Below the pieces are notes generated by a model. It was not told where the DNA came from. It saw only the letters and a program-made list of their open reading frames with translations, and did not search any database. From the NCBI RefSeq assembly GCF_023072675.1, contig NZ_JALLGL010000001.1, forward strand, positions 42,090 through 106,089: a stretch of 64,000 bases of DNA, in the 5' to 3' direction. The position numbers were made by a program, and so were the translations under genes. Position 1 is the stretch's first letter. Each line of letters opens with the position of its first letter. Below are positions 1 through 10,087 of the stretch, piece by piece. The DNA comes from Streptomyces sp. XM83C. GTDB taxonomy: Bacteria; Actinomycetota; Actinomycetes; Streptomycetales; Streptomycetaceae.

Positions 1-1270
1 GGCGCAGTTGCTCGCTGTAGGCGTGGCGGGTGCGGGCCTGTACGGCGGCTTCGAGGACGGCGGGCAGGGCCTTGGCGGCGTCGTGCGCGTGGTACCAGTA
101 GCTGGCGAGGCGCATGGCGCGCTGGTCGGCGGGGACGAGGCCGGGGTCGGCTTCGAGGGCTTCGGCGTAGCGGCGGTTGATGCGGGAGCGTTCGCCGGGC
201 AGCAGATCGTCACCGACGGCCTCGCGGACGAGGGAGTGGCGGAAGCGGTAGCCGTCGCCGGTGGGTGTGGCGGTGAGGATGTTGGCGTTGACGGCGGCCC
301 GCAGTGCCTCGATGAGGTCGTCCTCGGCGAGCCGGGCGACGGCGGCCAGCAGCCGGTACTCGACGGTGGAGCCGCCCTCGGCGACGATCCGGGCGACGTT
401 CTGCGCGGTCTCGGGCAGGGCCTCGACGCGGACCAGCAGCAGGTCGCGGAGGGTGTCGGTGAGGCCGGTGCGGCAGCCCTCGAAGACGGCGACGGCGAGT
501 TCCTCGACGAAGAAGGCGTTGCCGTCGGAGCGGCGGAAGATGTCGTCGACCTGGGCCGGTTCGGGTTCGGCGGCGAGGATGCCGGCGATCTGCCGGCCGA
601 CCTCGTCGCGGTTGAACCGGGACAGTTCCAGGCGGCGTACGGTGCGCAGCCGGTCCAGTTCGGCGAGGAGGGGGCGCATGGGGTGGCGGCGGTGGACGTC
701 GTCGGAGCGGTAGGTGGCGAGGACGACGAGGCGGCCGGTGCGCAGGGTGCGGAAGAGGTACGACAGCAGGTGGCGGGTGGAGGCGTCGGCCCAGTGCAGG
801 TCCTCCAGGGCGAGGACGACGGTGCGGTCGGTGGCGACGCGCTCCAGCAGGCGGGCGGTCAGTTCGAACAGGCGGGCCATGCCCTCCTCGTCGTGGCGTC
901 CGCTGCCGGTCTCGCCCAGTTCGGGCAGGAGGCGGGCGAGTTCTTCCTCCTGTCCGGCGGCGGCCTCGGCGAGTTCGGCGGGCAGTTCGCGGTGGAGGGT
1001 GCGCAGGGCGGTGGAGAAGGGCGCGAAGGGCAGTCCGTCGGCGCCGATCTCGACGCAGCCGCCGACGGCGACGACGGCGCCCTCGCCGGCGGCGGCCTTG
1101 GCGAACTCTTCGACGAGGCGGGTCTTTCCGACGCCTGCCTCGCCGCCGATGAGCAACGCCTGCGGCTCTCCCGCGGTGGCGCGGGAGAGCGCTTCGCGCA
1201 GGGCGTCCAGCTCGGCGGTGCGGCCGACGAACACGGGGCTGACGGATCGGATCTCCACGGACCCGAGCAT
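1..1270 (-). CDS. LuxR/AAA-type ATPase regulator, C-terminus cut by window edge
   Basis: Reads leftward from an ATG at 1270 and stays open to base 1, so only the N-terminal 423 residues are present. It begins MLGSVEIRSVSPVFVGRTAE and has a P-loop GGEAGVGKTR near residue 40. A Walker B-like LALEDLHWAD follows around residue 160, then a helical TPR-like region that is still running at the window edge (RTRHAYSEQLR). This order (FVGR element, AAA ATPase, TPR-like repeats) is typical of large Streptomyces STAND-type regulators, which usually end in a LuxR helix-turn-helix. That DNA-binding end is outside the window, so the LuxR label is inferred. Frames on the opposite strand are arginine- or glycine-rich shadows. 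Confidence 0.85.
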   Translation of the reverse strand, partial: MLGSVEIRSVSPVFVGRTAELDALREALSRATAGEPQALLIGGEAGVGKTRLVEEFAKAAAGEGAVVAVGGCVEIGADGLPFAPFSTALRTLHRELPAELAEAAAGQEEELARLLPELGETGSGRHDEEGMARLFELTARLLERVATDRTVVLALEDLHWADASTRHLLSYLFRTLRTGRLVVLATYRSDDVHRRHPMRPLLAELDRLRTVRRLELSRFNRDEVGRQIAGILAAEPEPAQVDDIFRRSDGNAFFVEELAVAVFEGCRTGLTDTLRDLLLVRVEALPETAQNVARIVAEGGSTVEYRLLAAVARLAEDDLIEALRAAVNANILTATPTGDGYRFRHSLVREAVGDDLLPGERSRINRRYAEALEADPGLVPADQRAMRLASYWYHAHDAAKALPAVLEAAVQARTRHAYSEQLR

Positions 1271-1362
1271 GGCATGCGCCGCTGACAGCGCGGCAGGGGT
1301 TTTCCACAGCCCCTGCCGCGCGGAGGCCGGCACCCGCGGCTCCGGCGGCGCCGGGGGCGCGC

Positions 1363-1548
1363 TCACGCGGCGCGCGTGGACCAGCGCCGCCGGGGCCGCC
1401 CGGTATGGCTGTCGCTCTCGGCGGACCGTTCGCGCTGTGCCTGGCGGGCGGCGCGGCGGGCGCGGACGGCCTCGCGGGCGAGGCGCTCGTTGTCGGCCTG
1501 CCGGATCAGGTCGGCGGAGCGGGTCTGCTGGATCTCGTACTCGAACAT
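1363..1548 (-). CDS. Small basic protein of unknown function, 61 aa
   Basis: Starts MFEYEIQQTRSADLIRQADN, followed by an Arg/Ala-rich helix and a very basic tail (RPRRRWSTRAA). The composition (amphipathic, DNA- or RNA-binding-like) and an N-terminus of a kind common to short Streptomyces proteins suggest a real gene. The ribosome binding site, an AGGGGA just upstream of the ATG at 1548, lies inside a 13-bp hairpin (see 1555-1612). No function can be assigned. It is transcribed in the same direction as the acetyltransferase gene upstream but separated from it by about 240 bp containing two inverted repeats. Confidence 0.6.
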   Translation of the reverse strand: MFEYEIQQTRSADLIRQADNERLAREAVRARRAARQAQRERSAESDSHTGRPRRRWSTRAA

Positions 1549-1554
1549 GGTGTT

Positions 1555-1612
1555 CCCCTGGGAGACGGTCGGGTCTCGCTGTCGCGATGCTTCGACTTTC
1601 GTCTCCCAGGGG
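1555..1612 (-). promoter_or_regulatory. Leader hairpin that would mask the ribosome binding site of the 61-aa gene
   Basis: CCCCTGGGAGACG at 1555-1567 is perfectly complementary to CGTCTCCCAGGGG at 1600-1612, giving a 13-bp stem and a 32-nt loop. In the leftward transcript the second arm carries the AGGGG that serves the ATG at 1548. Such pairing would block translation until opened by temperature, a protein or a ligand. The pairing is seen; the regulation is inferred. Confidence 0.55.
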
Positions 1613-1659
1613 GGTCCGCCGCATCGGGCGACCTCCGCATCTTGCGGCGGGGGCGGGTG

Positions 1660-1698
1660 CCTTAGACGGGGGCTGGGGCGAGCGGTGATCGTCTAAGG
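1660..1698. repeat. Inverted repeat CCTTAGAC / GTCTAAGG
   Basis: CCTTAGAC at 1660-1667 and GTCTAAGG at 1691-1698 form an 8-bp dyad with a 23-bp spacer, AT-richer than its surroundings. It lies between the acetyltransferase stop (1787) and the 61-aa gene. It could be an operator for the small gene or part of the acetyltransferase terminator; nothing in the sequence decides. Confidence 0.35.
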
Positions 1699-1786
1699 TG
1701 CCCGGGGTTCTGTCTGAGGGTCTTAGGGCATGCCCCTGCCGGGTCTCCTGCCGGGGCGGCGTTCCCCCTCGGGGAGGGCAGGTCCC

Positions 1787-2362
1787 TCAGTGATCGTGGT
1801 GGGCGGTACGCGCGCGTGCCGCACGCCACTCGGGGGCGAGCAGCGACCACACCTCCAGGTCGTGCCGTACGCCCTGGTGGAGATGGGCCTCACGGCGTAC
1901 GCCGTCGCGGTGCATGCCGAGCCGGCGGGCTACGGCGATGCTGGCCTCGTTGCCGGATGCGGCGACCCACTCGACGCGGTGGATGCCGCGCTCGTCCACG
2001 GCCCAGTCGACGAGGTGCCGCATCGCGCGCGTGACGAGGCCGCGTCCGGTGGCGGCGGGCTCCAGCCAGCAGCCGACCTCGCAGGTACCGGCGGCGGCGT
2101 CGAACTCCAGAGCGAGGACACCGCCGACCAGCTTGCCGTCCTGCCAGATGCCGTGGTGGTGGGAGGTGTCGGCGGCGCGCATCCCGGCGTAGCGGCGCAG
2201 GGTCTCGCGGGCGGTGTCGAGGTCGGTGACCTGGGAGCCGAAGGGGATGTACCGGGTGATGAACGCACGGCCGCGGTCCAGGTGGGCGAGGAACTCCTCG
2301 GCCTGCCAGGGCTCCAGGGGGCGCAGTTCGGCGCCGTCGTCACCCAGGGATATCGCGTACAT
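1787..2362 (-). CDS. GNAT N-acetyltransferase, RimJ/RimL type
   Basis: About 191 aa starting MYAISLGDDGAELRPLEPW. This start has AAGGAG nine bases upstream; a longer in-frame start at 2425 adds an arginine-rich segment that looks non-coding. The core EVGCWLEPAATGRGLVTRAM followed by the VDWAVDERGIHRVEW segment is the acetyl-CoA-binding and beta-bulge region of the RimL subgroup, which acetylates ribosomal-protein N-termini or small amines. The true substrate is unknown. Its start overlaps the 3' end of the MMPL transporter gene by 23 bp, so the two are probably translated from one message and it may be coupled to that transporter. Confidence 0.85.
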   Translation of the reverse strand: MYAISLGDDGAELRPLEPWQAEEFLAHLDRGRAFITRYIPFGSQVTDLDTARETLRRYAGMRAADTSHHHGIWQDGKLVGGVLALEFDAAAGTCEVGCWLEPAATGRGLVTRAMRHLVDWAVDERGIHRVEWVAASGNEASIAVARRLGMHRDGVRREAHLHQGVRHDLEVWSLLAPEWRAARARTAHHDH

Positions 2363-4574
2363 CCTGCTGCCGCTCCTTCTCCATCTCCTCCACTGCGTCC
2401 GTGAGCCTCTCACGGGCGGCGGCACGGCACTCGGGCGGCTCGATGCTGATGCGGGGCAGGACGCGGTCCAGGGCGCGCGGCAGCCACCAGTTGGCGCCGC
2501 CGAGGAGGTGCATGAGGGCGGGGACGAGCAGGGTGCGCAGCACGAACGCGTCGAGGGCGACGGCGGCGGCCAGGGCGATGCCGAACATGGCGATGACGCG
2601 GTCGCCGCTGAGCACGAACGCGAGGAAGACGGAGATCATGATGACCGCGGCGGAGTTGATGACGCGGCTGGTCTCGGCGAGGCCGACCCGGACCGCGCGC
2701 CGGTTGTCGCCTGTCTCCAGCCATTCCTCGTACATCCGGCTGACGAGGAAGACCTGGTAGTCCATGGAGAGCCCGAAGAGGACCGACACCATGATCACCG
2801 GCAGGAAGGGTTCGACGGGTCCGGCGCGGCCGAGTCCGAGGAGTTCGCCGCCCCACCCCCACTGGAAGATCACGACGACGACGCCGAACGCGGCGGCGAC
2901 GGCGGCGACGTTCATGGCGGCGGCCTTGAGCGGGATGCCCAGGGAGCGGAATGCGAGCAGCAGCAGGACGCAGCCGAGGCCGATGACGACGCCGACGAAG
3001 AGGGGCAGCTTGCCGACGATCACCTCGGCGAAGTCGTCGTAGGAGGCGGTCACCCCGCCGACCTGCACGTCGAGGGTGGTGCCGGTCTCGGCGCGGGGCA
3101 GTACGTCGGTGCGCAGCCGGTCGACGAGGTCGCTGGTGGCGGTGGACTGCGGGGCGGAGTCGGGGACGACTTCCAGCCAGGCGGTGGTGCCGCCGGAGTT
3201 GTAGGTGACGGGGGTGACGGCGGCGACGCCTTCGGTGGCGCGCAGGGTGGTGCCGAGGTTGTCCAGGGCGAGCCGGTCCTCGCCGCCGTCGACGCGGGTG
3301 ACCAGGGTGAGCGGCCCGTTGACGCCGGGGCCGAAGCCGTCGGCGAGCAGGTCGTAGGCCTGCCGGGTGGTGGAGCTGGTGGGGCGGTTGCCCTGGTCGG
3401 AGGTGCCCAGGTGGAGGGAGAGGGTGGGCAGCGCGAGGAGGGTGACGACGCCGAGGGCGAGGGAACCGAGCAGTTTGGGGTGGCGTTCGACGAACGCGGA
3501 CCAGCGTGCGGCGAGCCCGGTCGGCAGCTCCGGTTGGGGCCCGTGTTCGGTGAGCCTGCGCCGCTCGCGGCGGCTGAGCGCGCGCATGCCGATGAAGGAC
3601 AGCAGCGCGGGCAGCAGGGTCACGGAGGCGGCGACGGTCAGTACGACGGTCAGGGAGGCGGCGACGGCGACGCCGTTGAGGAAGCCGAGTCCGAGGATCA
3701 GCATGCCGAGCAGGGCGATGCAGACGGTCGCACCCGCGAAGACGACGGCGCGTCCGGTGGTGGCGACGGCCTCGGCCGCGGCGTCGGGGACGCTCAGTCC
3801 GTGTTTCAGTCCGCGCCGGTGCCGGGTGACGATGAACAGGGCGTAGTCGATGCCGACGCCGAGCCCGACCAGCAGGCCGAGCATGGGCGCGAAGTCGGCG
3901 ACGGTCATGGCGTGCCCGAGGAGCACGATCCCGGCGTATGCGGTGCCGACGCCGACCAGGGCGGTGGCGATGGGCAGCAGGGACGCGGCGAGCGACCCGA
4001 AGGCGAGGAACAGCACGACCGCGGCGACGGCCACGCCGACCACCTCGGCGAGGTGGCCGCCGGAGGGCTCGGTGAGGGCGATGGCGCTGCCGCCCAGCTC
4101 GACCTGGAGTCCGTCGGTCTCGGCGGCCTTGGCGGTGTCGACGACGGCCTGTGCCTCGCCGGGGGTGATGTTCTCGGCGGAGTCGTCGAAGGTGACGGTG
4201 GCGTAGGCGGTGTGCCCGTCGTCGCTGATCCGGCCGGCGTCGCCCTTGCCGGCGTAGGGGCCGCTCACGGAGGCGACGCCGGGCAGGGCGGCGATCCGGT
4301 CGAGGGTGCGGGACATGGTCTGTTCGACGTCGGCGGCGCGGACGGTGCCGGTGTCGGTGTGCCAGACGACGGTGTCGGTGTCGCCGCCGAGGCCGGGGAA
4401 GCCCTCCTGGAGCAGCCGGGTGGCGCGGCCGGACTCGGTGCCGGGGGCCTCGTAGTCGTTGCTGTACGCGGAGCCGGTGACGGCCGCGGCGGCGGCCACC
4501 CCGCCGAAGGCGAGGAGCCAGAGCAGAACGGCGAACAGGCGGCGTCGTACACACCAGCGTGCAAGGGCTGCCAC
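2340..4574 (-). CDS. MMPL/RND-family membrane transporter
   Basis: 744 aa, starting MAALARWCVRRRLFAVLLW with an immediate first membrane helix. A large extracytoplasmic domain follows, then a block of membrane helices (from about LAEVVGVAVAAVVLFLAFGS), a second extracytoplasmic domain and a second helix block including GLSMDYQVFLVSRM. This 1+5/1+5 layout with internal duplication is the MMPL (actinobacterial RND) family, proton-driven exporters of lipids or drugs. The conserved Asp-Tyr pairs in both helix blocks (GIDYALF and SMDYQVF) fit the family's proton relay. The cargo is not predictable. It overlaps the acetyltransferase gene downstream, and a 17-bp dyad lies just upstream. Confidence 0.93.
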   Translation of the reverse strand: MAALARWCVRRRLFAVLLWLLAFGGVAAAAAVTGSAYSNDYEAPGTESGRATRLLQEGFPGLGGDTDTVVWHTDTGTVRAADVEQTMSRTLDRIAALPGVASVSGPYAGKGDAGRISDDGHTAYATVTFDDSAENITPGEAQAVVDTAKAAETDGLQVELGGSAIALTEPSGGHLAEVVGVAVAAVVLFLAFGSLAASLLPIATALVGVGTAYAGIVLLGHAMTVADFAPMLGLLVGLGVGIDYALFIVTRHRRGLKHGLSVPDAAAEAVATTGRAVVFAGATVCIALLGMLILGLGFLNGVAVAASLTVVLTVAASVTLLPALLSFIGMRALSRRERRRLTEHGPQPELPTGLAARWSAFVERHPKLLGSLALGVVTLLALPTLSLHLGTSDQGNRPTSSTTRQAYDLLADGFGPGVNGPLTLVTRVDGGEDRLALDNLGTTLRATEGVAAVTPVTYNSGGTTAWLEVVPDSAPQSTATSDLVDRLRTDVLPRAETGTTLDVQVGGVTASYDDFAEVIVGKLPLFVGVVIGLGCVLLLLAFRSLGIPLKAAAMNVAAVAAAFGVVVVIFQWGWGGELLGLGRAGPVEPFLPVIMVSVLFGLSMDYQVFLVSRMYEEWLETGDNRRAVRVGLAETSRVINSAAVIMISVFLAFVLSGDRVIAMFGIALAAAVALDAFVLRTLLVPALMHLLGGANWWLPRALDRVLPRISIEPPECRAAARERLTDAVEEMEKERQQDVRDIPG

Positions 4575-4622
4575 GAACGTGCTCCCGGAATGACTGATTG
4601 TGGATCTTTGGCCGGGAACCGT

Positions 4623-4639
4623 CGTTCATGAGGTGAACG
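4623..4639. promoter_or_regulatory. Dyad CGTTCA-n5-TGAACG upstream of the MMPL gene
   Basis: A 17-bp palindrome with a 5-bp spacer, 49 bp before the transporter start at 4574, in a short AT-richer stretch. MMPL genes are often governed by TetR regulators binding such sites, but no regulator gene is adjacent, so the role is inferred. Confidence 0.35.
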
Positions 4640-4788
4640 GCCCGCAAAGAACGCATGAGCAATGCGAAGACCACTCTTGCAGCAAAAAGTGATCGTTTGA
4701 TGGGTTCGTGGGCTTGTTCACAGGACTGGGAGGCACGTCACACGACAATCCCGGGCCGGCTGTCGCCCCGGCCTCACGGACCGCGCAC

Positions 4789-5226
4789 TCAGTCGAACTG
4801 GTCTCCGAGCGCCATCACCATCACCCCGGCGATCAGCAGCCACAGCGCGCGCCGGGTACGGCCGCGCGCGCCGAGGAACGCGGCGCAGGCGCACACCGCG
4901 CCCCCGGCGGCGTACGCGGCGGCCACCGGTGCGGGCGCCGGGCCGGCCAGTCTGAGCAGGGACGCGGTGAGCCCCGCGAGGGTCAGCAGCGCCCCGGCGC
5001 CGGCGGCCGTCCAGCGGGCCCGCCGCGCGGCCTCCCGGGGCTCCTCTGCGTCGTCCTCGGCGTCCTCGGTGTCCTCGGTGTCCTCGGTGTCCCCGTCCTC
5101 CGCCGGGTCCTGATCTCGGTCCTGGTCCGCTCGTATGTCTTTCTCGTGCGGCACGGCGCCCTCGATCCGCTCCGCTTCCTCGGGGACCGTCTGAGGCCCG
5201 GTGTCGGAATCGGCTCGTCCACTCAT
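4789..5226 (-). CDS. Small membrane protein with acidic Glu/Asp/Thr repeat
   Basis: 145 aa starting MSGRADSDTGPQTVPEEAER. Residues about 40-60 are a run of acidic triplets (TED repeats, ending in EEP), encoded by a 9-bp near-perfect DNA repeat. Two or three hydrophobic segments follow: AAGAGALLTLAGLTASLLRL, an alanine-rich segment, and LWLLIAGVMVMALGDQF at the C-terminus. No ribosome binding site is obvious before the ATG at 5226, and a GTG further in is possible. I do not recognise a family. It faces the methyltransferase gene at 5299 divergently, and 214 bp of spacer separate its stop from the MMPL start. Confidence 0.7.
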   Translation of the reverse strand: MSGRADSDTGPQTVPEEAERIEGAVPHEKDIRADQDRDQDPAEDGDTEDTEDTEDAEDDAEEPREAARRARWTAAGAGALLTLAGLTASLLRLAGPAPAPVAAAYAAGGAVCACAAFLGARGRTRRALWLLIAGVMVMALGDQFD

Positions 5227-5298
5227 GCCGCGGGAGCGTAGCGCGCTGGGGTGAAAACCCAGGTGCGGGCCCTCCCTCCGGGCTGCTAGGCAGGCCTC

Positions 5299-6075
5299 AT
5301 GAACGATCTCGCCGAGCGCCTGTCCCTCGCCCGCTTCCCCCGCAGCGCCCGCTACGACCCCCGCTGGACGGTCGAGAACCAGATGGGTCCGAACGCCCTG
5401 TGGCTGCTGGAGTGGCTGGCCCCGGCGATGGGCCTGGACGGTCTCACGGAGGACGCCCGGGTCCTCGACCTGGGCTGCGGGCGGGCGATGACGTCGGTGT
5501 TCCTCGCCCGGGAGTACCGCGTCCGGGTCACCGCCGCGGATCTGTGGGTGAAGCCCGACGAGAACGCGGCCCGGCTCGCCGAGGCGGGCGTCGCCGACCG
5601 GGTGCTGCCGGTGGCGGCCGAGGCGCACGACCTGCCGTTCGGCGAGGCGTCGTTCGACGCGATCGTCTCCATCGACGCCTATCAGTACTTCGGCACCGAC
5701 GACCTGTATCTCCCCACCCTGACCCGGCTGCTGAAGCCCGGCGGGCGGATCGGCGTCGTCGTACCGGCGCTGCGGGAGGAGATCGACGGCACGGAGCCGC
5801 CGGAGCATCTGAAGCCGTTCTGGGAGCCCGCGTTCTGGTGCTTCCACTCCGCCGAGTGGTGGCGCAGGCACTGGACGCGCAGCGGTGCCGTGACCGTGGA
5901 GACGGCGGAGTGGCAGGAGGACGGGTGGCGCGAATGGCTGCTGTGGAGCGAGGTGTGCGCCGAGGAGAGCCCCAGCGAGTTCATGCGGGGCCTGGCACGG
6001 GACTCGGTGGAGATGCTGCGCGCGGACGAGGGACGCACGCTGGGCTTCGTACGGGTGGTGGGGCGCCGCCTGTGA
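5299..6075 (+). CDS. Class I SAM-dependent methyltransferase
   Basis: 258 aa. The glycine-rich SAM-binding motif VLDLGCGRAMTSVFLA lies at residues 55-70. An acidic ribose-binding residue follows (TAADLW), and motif II/III-like FDAIVSIDAYQYFG and LLKPGGRIGVVVP come next, which is a complete Rossmann methyltransferase fold. The order and the length fit small-molecule methyltransferases of the UbiE/cyclopropane-synthase-like group; the substrate is unknown. The upstream ribosome binding site is weak. The last codons (GRRL and stop) form the first unit of a tandem repeat that fills the downstream spacer. Confidence 0.88.
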   Translation: MNDLAERLSLARFPRSARYDPRWTVENQMGPNALWLLEWLAPAMGLDGLTEDARVLDLGCGRAMTSVFLAREYRVRVTAADLWVKPDENAARLAEAGVADRVLPVAAEAHDLPFGEASFDAIVSIDAYQYFGTDDLYLPTLTRLLKPGGRIGVVVPALREEIDGTEPPEHLKPFWEPAFWCFHSAEWWRRHWTRSGAVTVETAEWQEDGWREWLLWSEVCAEESPSEFMRGLARDSVEMLRADEGRTLGFVRVVGRRL

Positions 6076-6310
6076 CGCGGAGGGTCGGACGCCCGGATGC
6101 GGAGCGGAAGAGTGGGCGCCACCTGTGACACGGACGGTCGGACGCCCGGATGCGGTGCGGAAGAGTGGGCGCCACCTGTGACACAGACGGTCGGACACCG
6201 GATGCGGAGCGGAAGAGTGGGCGCCACCTGTGACACAGACGGTCGGACACCGGATGCGGTGCGGAAGAGTGGGCGCCACCTGTGACACGGACGGTCGGGT
6301 GCCACCTGTG
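6061..6310. repeat. Tandem array of a 52-53 bp unit derived from the methyltransferase 3' end
   Basis: The block GGGCGCC(A/G)CCTGTGAC starts at 6061, 6114, 6167, 6219 and 6271, giving periods of 53, 53, 52 and 52 bp, with a partial copy from 6297. Units carry ACGGTCGGAC, CGGATGCGG and GCGGAAGAGT blocks with single-base differences. The first unit includes the stop codon of the methyltransferase gene, so the array appears to have grown from the 3' end of that gene. No open frame is conserved. A strong terminator follows at 6377. Confidence 0.85.
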
Positions 6311-6376
6311 TGACGGACGGCTCTGATACGGCCGGTCGGGCGCCGCCCGTGACGTCGGTGCCGGGCCGTTGACGTG

Positions 6377-6417
6377 CCGGAGGGGACGTACCGCGTGCGA
6401 CGGTACGTCCCCTCCGG
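6377..6417. terminator. Strong hairpin terminator, 17-bp perfect stem
   Basis: CCGGAGGGGACGTACCG (6377-6393) pairs perfectly with CGGTACGTCCCCTCCGG (6401-6417) around a 7-nt loop. It sits 17 bp after the gatB stop and after the tandem array, between converging transcripts, so it probably stops both. As usual in Streptomyces there is no long U-tract. Confidence 0.85.
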
Positions 6418-6433
6418 TCCCGCTCGGCGGGCC

Positions 6434-7948
6434 TCAGCCCTCGCTGACGCCCAGTTTCTCCAGGATCAGCTCCTTGACGCGGGCCGCGTCGGCCTGGCCG
6501 CGGGTGGCCTTCATGACGGCGCCGACCAGGGCGCCGGCCGCGGCGACCTTGCCGCCGCGGATCTTGTCCGCGATGGCCGGGTTGCCGGCGATGGCCTCGT
6601 CGACGGCGGCGGTGAGCGCGCCCTCGTCGGAGACGACCTTCAGGCCGCGCTTGTCGACGACCTCGTCCGGGGTGCCCTCACCGGCGAGGACGCCCTCGAT
6701 GACCTGGCGGGCCAGCTTGTCGTTCAGGTCACCCTTGGCGACCAGCTCGGCGACGCGGGCCACCTGCGCCGGGGTGATGGCCAGTTCGTCCAGGGCCTTG
6801 CCGGACTCGTTGGCGTTGCGGGCCAGTTCGCCCATCCACCACTTGCGGGCGGACGCGGCGTCCGCGCCGGCCTCGATCGTCGCGACGATCGGGTCCAGTG
6901 CTCCGGCGTTCAGGATGGCCTGCATGTCCGTGCCGGAGATGCCCCACTCCTCGCGCAGCCGGTTGCGGCGCACCAGCGGCAGCTCGGGCAGCGAGGCGCG
7001 GATCTCCTCGACCCACTCGCGGGACGGGGCGACCGGCACCAGGTCGGGCTCGGGGAAGTACCGGTAGTCCTCGGCCTCTTCCTTGGTGCGGCCGGAGGTG
7101 GTGGAGCCGGTGTCCTCGTGGAAGTGCCGGGTCTCCTGCACGACCGTGCCGCCGCCGTCGAGGACGGCCGCGTGCCGCTGGACCTCGTAGCGCACCGCGC
7201 GCTCCACGGAGCGCAGCGAGTTGACGTTCTTGGTCTCGGAGCGGGTGCCGAACTTGTCGGCGCCCTTCGGCATCAGCGACAGGTTGACGTCGCAGCGCAT
7301 CTGGCCCATCTCCATGCGGGCCTCGGACACGCCGAGCGCGCGGATCAGTTCACGCAGCTCACGCACGTACGCCTTCGCCACCTCGGGGGCACGCTCGCCG
7401 GCGCCCACGATCGGCTTGGTGACGATCTCGATGAGGGGGATGCCGGCGCGGTTGTAGTCCAGCAGGGAGTGGGACGCGCCGTGGATACGGCCGGTGGCGC
7501 CGCCGACGTGCGTCGACTTGCCGGTGTCCTCCTCCATGTGGGCGCGCTCGATCTCCACGCGGAAGATCTCGCCGTCCTCCAGCTCGACGTCCAGGTAGCC
7601 GTTGAAGGCGATCGGCTCGTCGTACTGCGAGGTCTGGAAGTTCTTCGGCATGTCCGGATAGAAGTAGTTCTTCCGGGCGAAGCGGCACCACTCGGCGATC
7701 TCGCAGTTCAGCGCGAGGCCGATCTTGATGGCGGACTCGACGCCGGTCGCGTTGACGACCGGGAGCGCGCCGGGCAGGCCGAGGCAGACCGGGCAGGTCT
7801 GGGTGTTCGGGTCGGCGCCGAGCGAGGTCGAACAGCCGCAGAACATCTTGGTCTTGGTGCCGAGTTCGACATGGACCTCGAGGCCCATGACGGGGTCGTA
7901 CGCCGCGAGTGCGTCCTCGTACGACACCAGGTCGGTCGTGGTGGTCAC
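6434..7948 (-). CDS. gatB: Asp/Glu-tRNA amidotransferase subunit B
   Basis: 504 aa from a GTG at 7948, with GAGGGAA about ten bases upstream. GatB is the tRNA-binding kinase subunit that phosphorylates Glu-tRNA(Gln) or Asp-tRNA(Asn) before GatA-supplied ammonia converts it to the amide. The N-terminal signature [20 protein letters not shown] and the second Cys pair CPVCLG give the zinc site. The C-terminal part is the helical YqeY-like tail domain (residues about 350-504, ending EKLGVSEG). It is the last gene of gatC-gatA-unknown-gatB, 16 bp after the 79-aa gene. A complete GatCAB implies that asparaginyl- or glutaminyl-tRNA is made indirectly here. Confidence 0.98.
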   Translation of the reverse strand: MTTTTDLVSYEDALAAYDPVMGLEVHVELGTKTKMFCGCSTSLGADPNTQTCPVCLGLPGALPVVNATGVESAIKIGLALNCEIAEWCRFARKNYFYPDMPKNFQTSQYDEPIAFNGYLDVELEDGEIFRVEIERAHMEEDTGKSTHVGGATGRIHGASHSLLDYNRAGIPLIEIVTKPIVGAGERAPEVAKAYVRELRELIRALGVSEARMEMGQMRCDVNLSLMPKGADKFGTRSETKNVNSLRSVERAVRYEVQRHAAVLDGGGTVVQETRHFHEDTGSTTSGRTKEEAEDYRYFPEPDLVPVAPSREWVEEIRASLPELPLVRRNRLREEWGISGTDMQAILNAGALDPIVATIEAGADAASARKWWMGELARNANESGKALDELAITPAQVARVAELVAKGDLNDKLARQVIEGVLAGEGTPDEVVDKRGLKVVSDEGALTAAVDEAIAGNPAIADKIRGGKVAAAGALVGAVMKATRGQADAARVKELILEKLGVSEG

Positions 7949-7964
7949 GGTGAAAACTTCCCTC

Positions 7965-8200
7965 TCAGCCCAGCAGGACGTCGTCGTCGCCCAGCCGCTT
8001 CAGCTCGCGGTAGAGGACGGCGAGGCCGGTGACGATCGCGACGGCGGACACGGTGGCGTCGACGAGCCGGAGCGTGTCGTTCTCGGCGCGGGCCTTCTTG
8101 ATCTGCTTGGCGACACCGAACGCGCCGAACGCGGTGGTGGCCATGGTCAGGTAGGTGCCGGACTTGGACTTCTTGAAGCCCTTGGCCTTCTTCAGTGCAC

Positions 8201-8204
<4 letters not shown>
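7965..8204 (-). CDS. Conserved 79-aa protein inside the gatCAB operon, function unknown
   Basis: Starts at a GTG (8204) that overlaps the gatA stop in a GTGA arrangement, indicating translational coupling. The protein begins [18 protein letters not shown], strongly basic, then has a weak hydrophobic helix ([15 protein letters not shown]), a charged segment [12 protein letters not shown], a second hydrophobic helix ([14 protein letters not shown]), and ends [11 protein letters not shown]. This resembles a small membrane-associated protein with a basic N-terminus. I know no named family. Its fixed place between gatA and gatB suggests a link to the amidotransferase, but no catalytic motif is visible. 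Confidence 0.8.
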
Positions 8205-9700
<1,496 letters not shown>

Positions 9701-9705
9701 GGCGG

Positions 9706-10002
9706 TCACTCCTCCCCCAGGATCTGCGGCACCTTGAAACGCTGCTGCTCCTGGGCCGGGGCGCCGGACAGCGCCTGCTCGGGGGTGAGCGAGGGACGGA
9801 CCTCGTCCGGGCGCATGACGTTCGTCAGCGGGAGCGGGTGCGAGGTCGGCGGTACGTCTTGGTCGGCGACCTCGCTGACGCGGGCCACCGCGCCGATGAT
9901 GTCGTCCAGCTGGCCTGCGAAGTGGTCGAGCTCTTCGGGCTTCAGCTCCAGACGCGCCAGCCGGGCGAGGTGGGCGACCTCCTCGCGCGTGATGCCAGGC
10001 AT
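9706..10002 (-). CDS. gatC: Asp/Glu-tRNA amidotransferase subunit C
   Basis: 98 aa, starting [20 protein letters not shown], the typical GatC N-terminal helix, with [20 protein letters not shown] and the C-terminal [10 protein letters not shown] signature that wraps around GatA. It is the first gene of the operon. A 20-bp stem-loop (10039-10087) ends 37 bp before its start codon and may form the 5' end of the message. Confidence 0.96.
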   Translation of the reverse strand: MPGITREEVAHLARLARLELKPEELDHFAGQLDDIIGAVARVSEVADQDVPPTSHPLPLTNVMRPDEVRPSLTPEQALSGAPAQEQQRFKVPQILGEE

Positions 10003-10038
10003 GCAGCGTTCCTCTGGGGTGAGTGTGTGGTTTGGGCC

Positions 10039-10087
10039 GGGGCCAGTCGTCGCATTCCGGACAGGCGGGAATGTGGCGACTGGCCCC
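10039..10087 (-). promoter_or_regulatory. 20-bp stem-loop at the head of the gatCAB message, with a -10-like box
   Basis: GGGGCCAGTCGTCGCATTCC (10039-10058) pairs over its full length with 10068-10087, with two positions as G-U wobbles in RNA and a 9-nt loop. On the minus strand a TAGGAT box (10089-10094) lies immediately upstream, so a transcript from it would begin inside the hairpin. It could stabilise the gatC mRNA, attenuate, or instead terminate the DUF4267 gene at 10260. The pairing is seen; the role is inferred. Confidence 0.6.

Noticed and set aside
2214..4631. An 805-codon plus-strand open frame opposite the MMPL gene
   Set aside because: Gly/Asp/Glu-rich text with no domain; it is the mirror of the MMPL codons, whose transporter motifs are clear.
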